Shown piece after piece: positions 1-7,274 of a stretch of 64,000 bases of DNA; position 1 is the first letter of the stretch; each line of letters begins with the position of its first letter. The DNA is taken from the NCBI RefSeq assembly GCF_024653915.1, contig NZ_JANLGY010000022.1, forward strand, positions 147,238-211,237, given 5' to 3'. The DNA comes from Sulfuricaulis sp. GTDB lineage: Bacteria > Pseudomonadota > Gammaproteobacteria > Acidiferrobacterales > Sulfurifustaceae. A model generated the notes under the pieces. That model had not been told where the DNA came from. It was given only the letters and a program-made list of their open reading frames with translations, and did no database searches. A program made the translations under genes and the position numbers.

Positions 1-135
1 ATCGGCTCGCTGGCTTTCGATCAGACAGCGGCGGAATATTCAACGGTAGACCGATTGGGGATCCTGATGGGCTCGGTCGTCTCGGCGATCGTAGGTTACC
101 TGGTCCTGCGATACACAGCCCATCGGCATGGCTAG
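1..135 (+). CDS. nhaA: Na+/H+ antiporter NhaA, C-terminal end (partial)
   Basis: The reading frame is open from the first base and ends at a TAG at 133-135, giving 44 residues. It has a hydrophobic segment (ILMGSVVSAIVGYLVLR) followed by a short basic tail, as in the last transmembrane helix of NhaA, the inner-membrane antiporter that expels Na+ in exchange for protons. The segment before the helix (IGSLAFDQ, then a short linker) also matches the NhaA C-terminus. The rest of the gene lies outside the window, so the call rests on a short tail only. Confidence 0.72.
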   Translation: MGSLAFDQTAAEYSTVDRLGILMGSVVSAIVGYLVLRYTAHRHG

Positions 136-225
136 GCTGGATTATCCGGCGAAACTGGCAGTGACAATGCGATCAATTCTTGCATTTGGCAACGTCTCAG
201 TCTGATTCGGCTTTTCTACTGTTCG

Positions 226-924
226 ATGAGATTAAATAAATACATCAGTGAAACCGGAGTTTGCTCGCGCCGCGAGGCGGATGCCTGGATTGCCAGCGGT
301 CGGGTGACCATCAATGGCCAGCGCGCCGAACTCGGGACGCGGGTCAATGAGGGCGATGAAGTCCGCGTGGACAAGCGCGTGGTTGGCGCGAAGCAACGGC
401 ATATCTATATCTGTCTGAATAAACCCGTCGGCATCACCTGCACCACCGAGCGCCATATCGAAGGCAATATTGTCGATTTCATCAATCATCCCGCGCGGAT
501 TTTCCCGATCGGGCGGCTGGACAAGGATTCCGAGGGACTGATTCTGCTCACGAACAACGGCGATATCGTCAATACCATCCTGCGTGCGGAAAACAATCAC
601 GAGAAAGAATACATCGTGACCGTGGACAAGCCGGTGACGGAAGCCTTTCTCGCCGGCATGGCCGGCGGCGTGAATATTCTCGGCACCCGCACCAAGCCTT
701 GCCGGGTAAGCCGCGTCGCCAACAGCGCATTCCGCATCATTCTCACGCAGGGATTGAACCGGCAAATCCGGCGCATGTGCGAGGTGTTCGGGTACCAAGT
801 ACACCGGCTGCAGCGCATCCGCATCATGAATATCAAACTCGGCAACCTGAAGCCCGGCCAGTGGCGTGATTTGTCAGAAGCGGAACTTCGCGGGCTGCTG
901 CCATCCGCAGATGCACGACGTTAG
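226..924 (+). CDS. rluF: 23S rRNA pseudouridine(2604) synthase RluF
   Basis: 232 residues. An N-terminal S4 RNA-binding domain (about residues 1-60, starting [19 protein letters not shown]) is followed by the RsuA/RluF catalytic domain. The catalytic aspartate lies in [10 protein letters not shown], and the RQIRRM motif is present near the C-terminus. E. coli RluF isomerises U2604 of 23S rRNA, and this protein resembles RluF ([25 protein letters not shown]) more than RluB, RluE or RsuA. It is shorter than E. coli RluF because it lacks that protein's C-terminal tail. The gene begins about 90 bp after nhaA on the same strand. Confidence 0.93.
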   Translation: MRLNKYISETGVCSRREADAWIASGRVTINGQRAELGTRVNEGDEVRVDKRVVGAKQRHIYICLNKPVGITCTTERHIEGNIVDFINHPARIFPIGRLDKDSEGLILLTNNGDIVNTILRAENNHEKEYIVTVDKPVTEAFLAGMAGGVNILGTRTKPCRVSRVANSAFRIILTQGLNRQIRRMCEVFGYQVHRLQRIRIMNIKLGNLKPGQWRDLSEAELRGLLPSADARR

Positions 925-940
925 CGCGAGAATCGACACG

Positions 941-1468
941 ATGAAAAAAAGACGCGTGACGGTCAATGACCTGATGCAGAAAAATTACACCTACTGGCCT
1001 TCTGTACCGGTCGGCAAAAAATTCCATCCGGACTTCAAGCCACAACTGACACCGAAGCAAATGCTTGAACTCGGTGTCTTTGGTGGCAAGTACATGACCG
1101 ACTGCCGCCAGGAATTTCCCAAATCGTGGTTCGCCAAAGCCAAGTTATGTCATGAACGTCACGATCCGGCACTGAATTGCTTCGGAGTAAACGCTTCAAA
1201 ACCGCTTTCATACTGGAAGAAGAAAGGCTGGATTTACCCGGAAGACCCGCGCGGGTGGTTCCAATGGTATTGCCGCTACTACCTGGGCCGGCGCTGCCCG
1301 GATGACGCGCGCCAGATCAAGCGCTGGAAGGCCATGACCCGGCACATCGCCCAGATAAAAAAACTGTCGCCCAGGCGACAAGGCCTGCCGGCCGCGGCAA
1401 CGGCAGGCGCTGCTGCACTGGGCTTACGACAGCCGCAAGTTCTGACTCTCTCCGCGCTTACGTCGTGA
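941..1468 (+). CDS. conserved hypothetical protein, aromatic-rich
   Basis: 175 residues from the ATG at 941. An upstream in-frame ATG at 866 would overlap rluF, so the later start is preferred. The protein is basic and very rich in Trp, Tyr, Cys and Pro (YWKKKGWIYPEDPRGWFQWYCRYYLGRR). This matches a widespread uncharacterised family with a conserved PEDPRGWFQWYCRYY core. There is no signal peptide and no transmembrane helix. The last 45 bases overlap the 3' end of the convergent regulator gene, so both C-termini are written in the same DNA. Function unknown. Confidence 0.7.
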   Translation: MKKRRVTVNDLMQKNYTYWPSVPVGKKFHPDFKPQLTPKQMLELGVFGGKYMTDCRQEFPKSWFAKAKLCHERHDPALNCFGVNASKPLSYWKKKGWIYPEDPRGWFQWYCRYYLGRRCPDDARQIKRWKAMTRHIAQIKKLSPRRQGLPAAATAGAAALGLRQPQVLTLSALTS

Positions 1469-2341
1469 ATGTGGCTTGCCAGGCGATGGGGCGCTTTGGC
1501 GGCGCGAGCGGGCTTCACTTTTCGAGAGGCTTGCGCGTGGCGAGCCGTCGGCCAGCGCCCGGAGACGCGCATGGGAGGAAATCACGATGCGGCCGCGGGG
1601 GGCATGGATAATATTTTTTCGCCGGAGCTCCGCCATGATGCGGCTGACCGTCTCCACCGTGAGGCCCAGAATCTCCGCCATCTCTTGACGTGACAAATGC
1701 AGCACTATGACCTTACCGGTTCCGCCGTCGGTCTTTGGTGGATACAGGTTCAGAAGCAGCGCGGCGACCTTTTCGACCGCCGTTTTTTGTCCCAGCACAC
1801 GAATCAAATTTCGCGCCTGCGCCAATTGCTCATTGACCGCCAGGAGCACGTTGAGTGACACCCTCGGTTCTTCCGTAAGCAGCCGCACGATGTCGCTATG
1901 CTTGATCCGGCACAGCACGATCGGAGTGAGGGTCTCCGCGTTGTAGCTGTACGAAGGGTTGCCGATGGTATCGAACCCAAGGAAGTAACCGGGACCCACC
2001 AGGTTGAGGAGATGGTCGCGGCCATCGATGTCCGTCCGGGTGAGCTTAACCTGGCCTTCGCGGATCACGTACAGGTGCGTCGATGGATCGCCGGCGCGAA
2101 ACAGCATCCGGCGTGGACCGCTCTGGCAGTGACTGAGACGACCACGGATTTCATTCACCTGTTTTCCGGAAAGACCCGCGTACAGTTTCGCCTCGCAGTA
2201 CTGGCAATCCTGCTTTTCACATGAACAGGGAGCGGTCGACGCGTCGCCCGCCGATTGACATTGCGCGCACACGGGCGCGGGATCGGCATCCGCGTGACCG
2301 TCGTGCCGTTGCTGCTTCAATGATTTGCTGCCTCGTTTCAT
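1424..2341 (-). CDS. FNR-type Crp/Fnr transcriptional regulator
   Basis: 305 residues from the ATG at 2341; the open frame continues upstream but there overlaps the multihaem cytochrome gene. A cyclic-nucleotide-type beta-barrel (about 72-170) is followed by a dimer helix and a winged helix-turn-helix. The recognition helix LGLTVETVSRIM is the same as FNR at the residues that read TTGAT (E, S, R). Six N-terminal cysteines (25, 28, 39, 41, 46, 49) and one central cysteine (144, in the same place as E. coli FNR Cys122) suggest an oxygen-labile Fe-S cluster. The cysteine spacing differs from E. coli, so the exact ligands are uncertain. The basic 40-residue C-terminal tail (many RR and KR) is unusual. 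It neighbours the respiratory genes that carry FNR boxes. Confidence 0.87.
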   Translation of the reverse strand: MKRGSKSLKQQRHDGHADADPAPVCAQCQSAGDASTAPCSCEKQDCQYCEAKLYAGLSGKQVNEIRGRLSHCQSGPRRMLFRAGDPSTHLYVIREGQVKLTRTDIDGRDHLLNLVGPGYFLGFDTIGNPSYSYNAETLTPIVLCRIKHSDIVRLLTEEPRVSLNVLLAVNEQLAQARNLIRVLGQKTAVEKVAALLLNLYPPKTDGGTGKVIVLHLSRQEMAEILGLTVETVSRIMAELRRKNIIHAPRGRIVISSHARLRALADGSPRASLSKSEARSRRQSAPSPGKPHSRRKRGESQNLRLS

Positions 2342-2395
2342 CGCTTCGTCTCTATCGTAACTGACACAAACTGACACGATCGGCCGCGGGACATA

Positions 2396-2409
2396 TTGAC
2401 GATCGTCAA
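2396..2409. promoter_or_regulatory. FNR-like palindrome upstream of the regulator gene
   Basis: TTGACGATCGTCAA is a perfect 14-bp palindrome in the TTGAC-N4-GTCAA form. It differs from the classical FNR box at one base per half-site. It lies about 55 bp upstream of the fnr-type start codon, in the 98-bp gap after the multihaem cytochrome gene. Autoregulation is a reasonable inference, not shown. Confidence 0.55.
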
Positions 2410-2439
2410 CATCAACCCCACGCCGCTGCGTCAGCCCGG

Positions 2440-4476
2440 CTACAAAGTAAAGCTGTGCGGCGTATGACCGCCGAAGAAGCCGACTGTTACCAGGATCAGG
2501 AGTATCAGCCCGCAGACGAGCAGGGTAATACCCAGTATCTTCGACCCCAGCGTCATGGGCTGGGACGGAGCGTCCACCAGATACTTCTCCAGCTCTCCAC
2601 TCTCCACCAGGCGCTGGTATTGCAGCGCATGATCGCGCTTGAACTCTTCCAGCGACTGTGTGCCCGTGAACATCACGATATCCGGCGGCGGCAGCTTGTC
2701 CGGCCGGAAATGGTTGTTGAAAAAGTGCACCGTGAACAGAAACACAGCGGCCAGGAAGGCCTCTTCGCCGTGGACCAGCGACGCCACGTTGAATATCCAT
2801 CCCGGGAAGATCGACGCCGTTACGTACGGGAAGGCCAGCAGCATGCCGCTGCCACCGATGATGGCCATGCCCCAGAACACCGCCCAGTAGTCGAATTTCT
2901 CCCAATAAGTCCAGCGGTCGAATTCAGGTCGTGGTCCCTTGCCGACGAACCACACGAACATGCCCCATGCGTCCCTGAGGTCCTTCCAGTTGGGTATCAG
3001 CGAGTCCGGGCCAAACCAGCGGAAGGTTTTCCGGTTGCGGTAGATATTGAAGGCGACGCCGATCAGGTGCATGAAGAATATACCGAGCATGATGGCGGCG
3101 CTGGTGCGGTGAATGATGCCCGCCACCTTCGGCCCACCGAGCGCGTTCATGACCACCGGCGCCCAATCGGTATACGAATAGAACACCGCCATGCCGGTCA
3201 GGATCAGCACCATGACGCTCAGGGCAAAGACGAGATGGGCAATCCGCCACACGGGTCCGAAACGCCGGATCTGTTTAGTTTCCTCTGCCGGCAGTTCGTC
3301 CACGCGAACGCGCGTCTGGCTCTTGCCGTCCTGGCGATCCCTGTATTCGCGATACCACCACAGCAGTGAGTGCGCCCAGAAGTAGGCGAACACAAACAAC
3401 AGCAACCAATGCATGAATTTCGAGGCGATCCACATCTGCGGATAACGCTCAAAATCGTGATCGTTGGCATGGGGACCGAAGGTGAGAAATCCCGCCGTCG
3501 CCAACGGAAGCTTTTTGCCGTCATGACACTCCTGGCAGGTCTTGAGGCGGTTGTCCGGGTGCACTTTTGAGTCCGGATCATCCACTTTCAGAATCTTGTG
3601 ACTGTCGTGGCAGTCGTAACACTTGGCCGTATACGCGTAACCCAGCTTGGTGACCTGGCCGTGATAGGTGTCCCGGTAAGTGAGGAAATTTTCCAGGTGG
3701 CAGGTGCCGCAATTCTCGATGATCAGGAGCTTGAAGACGTCTTTGGACGTATTGGCAATGTTGTGGGTGGTATGACAATCAGTACACACCGCCGCCTTGG
3801 GGTTTTTTTTGTCCATGACTTCAGTGCCATGCACCGATTCCGCATAGCTCTCGATCTGTTCGGTGTGACACTGTTCGCCACAGACCTTCGGCACCGTCAG
3901 GTGCCACTCGGTGCGTTTGGAAGTGCCGCGCGGCGGGACATTGAAATAATGGGAATCGTGGCAGTTGTCGCAGGCGGCATTGGGGAGGGTTTTATCGTCC
4001 GCGCTTGGCCGCGCGTGATAGGAGTTCTTGTACGCGTCGATATTCTGGACCACGATTCCCAGTCGTGCTTTTTCCTGGGTTAATTTTTCTTCCTTGACGG
4101 TTTCCCACAGCGCCTGGTGACAAGTCACACAGTTGGCCTTGGGTGCCGATCCTTTCTTGTGTGGCGCCTTGTTACTGGTGATGTCCAGGTGACAAGCGAC
4201 GCAGGTCATTTCTCCGTGGATGCCTTTCTCGAAAGGTTTTTCTTCGATCGCCCGGAGCGCGCGAACTTTCCCGTCCTTTCGGCGTACAGTCAGTTTCTCG
4301 GCTTGTGTGCCGTGGCAAATCAGACACGTGGCGTTGTCGAGTTTTTCTGTGGCTGGTTCCGCGGCACGGCTTTTGGCGTCTATGGCAGCGGTCGCTGCCA
4401 TTGGAAAAAGAACTGAGGAAGTCGCCAGATACACGATCACCGCCGACAACCACAGTACGAGTTTTTTAATGCGCAT
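2440..4476 (-). CDS. CbcL-like multihaem cytochrome c / cytochrome b membrane protein
   Basis: 678 residues from the ATG at 4476. That start has a purine-rich leader and opens a Sec signal peptide (MRIKKLVLWLSAVIVYLATS); a TTG at 4521 is less likely. The periplasmic half carries eight CXXCH haem motifs (CLICH, CVACH, CVTCH, CDNCH, CTDCH, CGTCH, CYDCH, CQECH) plus one CX3CH (CGEQCH). Then come about six membrane helices with paired histidines (IHRTSAAIM, VHGEEAFL, HFFNNHF) like HydC/FdnI b-type cytochromes. Nine c-haem sites joined to a b-type module is the architecture of Geobacter CbcL, an inner-membrane quinol oxidase that feeds periplasmic cytochromes. By inference it oxidises quinol and passes electrons to the c-type proteins encoded divergently. 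Confidence 0.86.
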   Translation of the reverse strand: MRIKKLVLWLSAVIVYLATSSVLFPMAATAAIDAKSRAAEPATEKLDNATCLICHGTQAEKLTVRRKDGKVRALRAIEEKPFEKGIHGEMTCVACHLDITSNKAPHKKGSAPKANCVTCHQALWETVKEEKLTQEKARLGIVVQNIDAYKNSYHARPSADDKTLPNAACDNCHDSHYFNVPPRGTSKRTEWHLTVPKVCGEQCHTEQIESYAESVHGTEVMDKKNPKAAVCTDCHTTHNIANTSKDVFKLLIIENCGTCHLENFLTYRDTYHGQVTKLGYAYTAKCYDCHDSHKILKVDDPDSKVHPDNRLKTCQECHDGKKLPLATAGFLTFGPHANDHDFERYPQMWIASKFMHWLLLFVFAYFWAHSLLWWYREYRDRQDGKSQTRVRVDELPAEETKQIRRFGPVWRIAHLVFALSVMVLILTGMAVFYSYTDWAPVVMNALGGPKVAGIIHRTSAAIMLGIFFMHLIGVAFNIYRNRKTFRWFGPDSLIPNWKDLRDAWGMFVWFVGKGPRPEFDRWTYWEKFDYWAVFWGMAIIGGSGMLLAFPYVTASIFPGWIFNVASLVHGEEAFLAAVFLFTVHFFNNHFRPDKLPPPDIVMFTGTQSLEEFKRDHALQYQRLVESGELEKYLVDAPSQPMTLGSKILGITLLVCGLILLILVTVGFFGGHTPHSFTL

Positions 4477-4573
4477 GCCTTGTTCCCCCAAACGTCGCTG
4501 TGATGCGGCGTCGCGTGACAATTAAGAGGAGAACCTTATAAAAAGGCTCAACTATCAGAGCACCTTACTACAG

Positions 4574-4614
4574 ATGATATTTACATCCATTTTCCATGAA
4601 TTGATATTTATCAA
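4574..4614 (-). promoter_or_regulatory. predicted FNR-dependent promoter of the multihaem gene
   Basis: A perfect FNR box, TTGATATTTATCAA, lies at 4601-4614 (centre 4607.5). On the minus strand a TATCAT -10-like hexamer lies at 4579-4574. This puts the start site near 4567 and the box about 40 bp upstream, the class II FNR position. The -10 assignment is a guess by eye; the box itself is certain as sequence. Confidence 0.68.
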
Positions 4615-4635
4615 TTTAGTCTGACCCGCACTAAA

Positions 4636-4677
4636 TTGATATTTATCAAAGCCGATATGTATCACTCCCTGTATTAA
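4636..4677 (+). promoter_or_regulatory. predicted class II FNR promoter of the cytochrome c gene
   Basis: A second, identical perfect FNR box (TTGATATTTATCAA, 4636-4649, centre 4642.5) is followed by TATTAA at 4672-4677. A start 7 bases after that hexamer would be near 4684, so the box is centred at -41.5, exactly the class II spacing. The other copy, 35 bp upstream, serves the opposite direction and could also help here. Apart from the two boxes and their -10 hexamers, the 301-bp gap 4477-4777 is AT-rich and holds no gene. Confidence 0.75.
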
Positions 4678-4777
4678 TTTGACCAGATTCGTGTCGGTGC
4701 ATTTTGCCTGACGAAATTTTAAAAAGTTAGTTAATGATCCTGACAATAAATAGTTGTCTGCCTGAACGGAGAAAGGA

Positions 4778-5125
4778 ATGAAACTGAGAATTCTAGTCAG
4801 CCTGTTGCTAGCTCTTCCCGTTGCCATTTTTGCGACGTCGCAGGCATTCGCCGTGGATGCGGACGCGGCCCAGAAGCTTGCCAAAAAAAATGACTGCTTC
4901 AAGTGCCACGCCATTGACAAGACTAAAAAGGGTCCCTCCTACAAGAAAATTTCTGCCAAGTACAAGGGCAAACCGGAAGGCCAACAGAAGCTGATCGAGA
5001 ACTTCACCACGGCCCCGATAGTCAAGCTGGAAGACGGCACGGAAGAAGAACACAAGACCATCGATACCAAGGACATGAATGCGATGAAGAATTTGGCGCA
5101 GTGGATTCTGTCGCTCGATAAGTAA
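4778..5125 (+). CDS. class I c-type cytochrome, periplasmic
   Basis: 115 residues with a Sec signal peptide (about 1-25, ending FATSQAFA). A single CXXCH (CFKCH) lies near the start of the mature protein, and a likely distal methionine lies in MNAMKNLAQWIL at the C-terminus. Size and layout match the monohaem c551/c552 electron carriers. The gene follows an FNR-type promoter with a good Shine-Dalgarno (GGAGAAAGGA). It lies just before the ethylbenzene-dehydrogenase-type haem gene and divergent from the quinol-oxidising multihaem protein. It probably shuttles electrons between them in the periplasm. Confidence 0.88.
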   Translation: MKLRILVSLLLALPVAIFATSQAFAVDADAAQKLAKKNDCFKCHAIDKTKKGPSYKKISAKYKGKPEGQQKLIENFTTAPIVKLEDGTEEEHKTIDTKDMNAMKNLAQWILSLDK

Positions 5126-5251
5126 AAACGGCAGCTCAAATAACGCGGCCGATGGCAGGGCCGGCAACGATTCAGCTGCAAGGCGCGGGCTTCGACATAG
5201 ATTTTGCAAGAAGCTCTTAACGTTTCATCATCAGTCATGGAGGAAGTTATC

Positions 5252-6550
5252 ATGAACAAGAGAGCATTTATCCTGGCCTTTGCCGCCTTGACCGCCGGGC
5301 CCGCCCTGGCCGCCGATCCGGCCACCATCGACTGGTCCAAGATTCCCGTTGTCAAAGTGCCGCTGTTCTACCCGGGGCAGTCTTCTTATGAGTGGCTGCG
5401 CAGCGATAATCACAAAGGCGCCGTGAAGGAAACCAAGCGCGGTGATGCCTGCACCTCATGCCACGACGAAGAAGATGCCGAGAAGGACATAGGGAACGAG
5501 CTGGTGAAAGGCGGCCGCCTCGAGCCGATGCCGGTCAAGGGCAAAAACGGTTATGTGGAACTGTCGGTCCAGGCCGCCTACGACGCCAAGAACGCCTACT
5601 TCCGTTACCAGTGGAAGACCAACGGCAAGGCCGGCATCGAGTACCCCTATTACCGTTTCGACGGCAAGGAGTGGAAGGTCTACGGCGGGCCGCGTCTCGA
5701 CAAAGACGTCCAGGAAGGCAAGCAGCCGCCCATCTACGAGGATCGCCTGTCCATGATGCTGGACGACGGCAAGGTGCCGGGATTCGCGGAACAGGGTTGC
5801 TGGCTGACCTGCCACGACGGTTCGCGCGACATGCCCGGCGTCAAATCCAAGGACGAAGTGGCGGCCAACCCGCTCATGGCGGCGATCAAGAAAAATGACG
5901 TGCGCAAATACCTGCCGGCCACGCGCACCAACCCGTCGGACTGGACGACCGGCAAGTCGGTTGAAGAAATCGCCAGGATCAAGGCCGATGGCGGCTTCGT
6001 CGACCTGATCCAGTGGCGCGCCCACCGCAGCAATCCGGTCGGCATGGGTGACGATGGTTACGTGCTCGAATACCGCAATTTCGACGCCGGCAAGAACCCC
6101 TTCGCCTCGAACCTGGACAAGGACACCAAACAGCCCAAGTTCATGTACGACGCCAAAAAATTCGGCGCCAAGGCGGTAACCGCGAAACAGGCCGGCAAAA
6201 AGGAAAGCTTCCTGATCAAGGGCAAGAACGCCGTCCCCTTTGACCCGAAGGCCGGGTGGAAAGAGGGCGACATGCTGCCGCGCTACGTCCTGAGCGCCAG
6301 CGACGCCACCGGTTCCGGCGCCGACAACAAGGCCACCGGCAGCTGGAAGAAGGGTATGTGGACCGTGGTGCTGACCCGTCCGCTAGGCCTCACCAACGAC
6401 GACGACAAGACCCTGAAGGATGGCGGGGTCTACCACGTCGGCTTCGCGGTGCATGACGACAACATCACCACCCGCGGTCACCAGGTTTCGTTCGTCAGGA
6501 CGTTGGGGTTGGGGGCCAAGGCCGACATCCAGGCCGTCAAGCTTCCGTAA
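5252..6550 (+). CDS. ethylbenzene dehydrogenase-type haem-binding cytochrome, periplasmic
   Basis: 432 residues from the ATG at 5252, which has an ATGGAGGAAG Shine-Dalgarno; an earlier in-frame start lacks one. A signal peptide (1-20, ending ALA) precedes a CXXCH (CTSCH) and a CX3CH (CWLTCH, before DGSRDMPG). The rest is rich in beta strands and matches the haem-binding domain of the ethylbenzene dehydrogenase gamma subunit/DMSO reductase-type cytochromes. The C-terminal part includes GMWTVVLTRPL and VGFAVHDDNITTRGHQVSF. No molybdopterin subunit is nearby, so this is not an ethylbenzene dehydrogenase. It is more likely an electron-transfer partner or terminal reductase component in the FNR-linked module. 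Confidence 0.8.
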   Translation: MNKRAFILAFAALTAGPALAADPATIDWSKIPVVKVPLFYPGQSSYEWLRSDNHKGAVKETKRGDACTSCHDEEDAEKDIGNELVKGGRLEPMPVKGKNGYVELSVQAAYDAKNAYFRYQWKTNGKAGIEYPYYRFDGKEWKVYGGPRLDKDVQEGKQPPIYEDRLSMMLDDGKVPGFAEQGCWLTCHDGSRDMPGVKSKDEVAANPLMAAIKKNDVRKYLPATRTNPSDWTTGKSVEEIARIKADGGFVDLIQWRAHRSNPVGMGDDGYVLEYRNFDAGKNPFASNLDKDTKQPKFMYDAKKFGAKAVTAKQAGKKESFLIKGKNAVPFDPKAGWKEGDMLPRYVLSASDATGSGADNKATGSWKKGMWTVVLTRPLGLTNDDDKTLKDGGVYHVGFAVHDDNITTRGHQVSFVRTLGLGAKADIQAVKLP

Positions 6551-6566
6551 TGTGTTGTTAATGGCG

Positions 6567-6594
6567 CAATCGCCGGCAGCGTTGCCGGCGATTG
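6567..6594. repeat. 12-bp stem inverted repeat
   Basis: Perfect arms CAATCGCCGGCA and TGCCGGCGATTG with a 4-base loop, 16 bp after the cytochrome stop codon. There is no T-run on either side. It probably protects the 3' end of the transcript or serves as an accessory to the terminator 40 bp further on. Confidence 0.6.
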
Positions 6595-6634
6595 TGGCAC
6601 CGGTGGTGACAGACCTGCTGGATTGACTCGACTG

Positions 6635-6663
6635 ACGGCCCGCTTCGGTGGGCCGTTTTTTTT
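6635..6663 (+). terminator. rho-independent terminator after the cytochrome operon
   Basis: A GC-rich stem (ACGGCCCGC / GTGGGCCGT) closed by a TTCG tetraloop is followed by eight Ts. It ends the rightward cytochrome transcript just before the convergent mtnD. Confidence 0.9.
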
Positions 6664-6694
6664 GGGCAAAGGAAAAACTACCGCGGTTGATGTC

Positions 6695-7252
6695 CTAGGC
6701 CGTGGCCGCCGCTTCCGCGATTTCGCGAGCGCGGCCGGTGTAGTTCGGCGTCCAGCCGGAGGTGTCGATGAAGTAGCGCACCGCCTTGCAGCGGGTGCAG
6801 CCGCGCATTTCGAACCAGTGCTCGGTGTTGGCCGGGACGTTAATGTAATCGCCCCCGCTCACTTCCAGCAGAAACTGCTTTCCATCTGGCTCGACGAAGC
6901 CGAAGTAACCGGTGCCCTCGAGGATGTAACGCACCTCGTCGTCGGCGTGGGTGTGAATCTTGTCGAACTTCGCGAGCATGTCAGCCAGCCCCGGTATGTC
7001 CTCGTGGATTACCACCATGTCGTGCGTCTGGTAGCCCTTTTCGCGCTTCAGTTCCTCGAAGCGGTTCTGGACAAAACCCAGCAACTCTTCCTTTTCGGTG
7101 TCGCTCAGGCTTTTCTTTTCCAGCAATTCTTTTGCGCGCGCGCCCGCGGGCGCTGGCCAGTTATGCAGCGTGATACCGATACCGGCGAGGCGACTCTGGA
7201 CGGCGGGGATGTCCTTCAACTCTTTTCCATCGGGAAAAATGATCCGGGCCAT
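6695..7252 (-). CDS. mtnD: acireductone dioxygenase
   Basis: 185 residues from the ATG at 7252, which follows a clear AGGAG; the much longer open frame upstream runs through rhlB and is not used. This cupin enzyme of the methionine salvage pathway oxidises acireductone to 2-keto-4-methylthiobutyrate and formate (Fe2+). The metal ligands are visible in HTHADDEVR and in the later histidine of NTEHWF, with the cupin signature GGDYINVPANTEHWF. No other methionine-salvage genes are adjacent; it lies 22 bp after rhlB on the same strand. Confidence 0.93.
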   Translation of the reverse strand: MARIIFPDGKELKDIPAVQSRLAGIGITLHNWPAPAGARAKELLEKKSLSDTEKEELLGFVQNRFEELKREKGYQTHDMVVIHEDIPGLADMLAKFDKIHTHADDEVRYILEGTGYFGFVEPDGKQFLLEVSGGDYINVPANTEHWFEMRGCTRCKAVRYFIDTSGWTPNYTGRAREIAEAAATA

Positions 7253-7274
7253 GATCGTCTCCTGTGATGTGCAG

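Noticed and set aside
2342..2905. N-terminal extension of the FNR-type gene to 2905
   Set aside because: It would overlap the multihaem cytochrome coding region on the same strand; an ATG at 2341 gives a normal family start.
5252..6550. True ethylbenzene dehydrogenase subunit
   Set aside because: No molybdopterin or iron-sulfur subunits are nearby; two c-haem motifs and the signal peptide fit a stand-alone periplasmic cytochrome.
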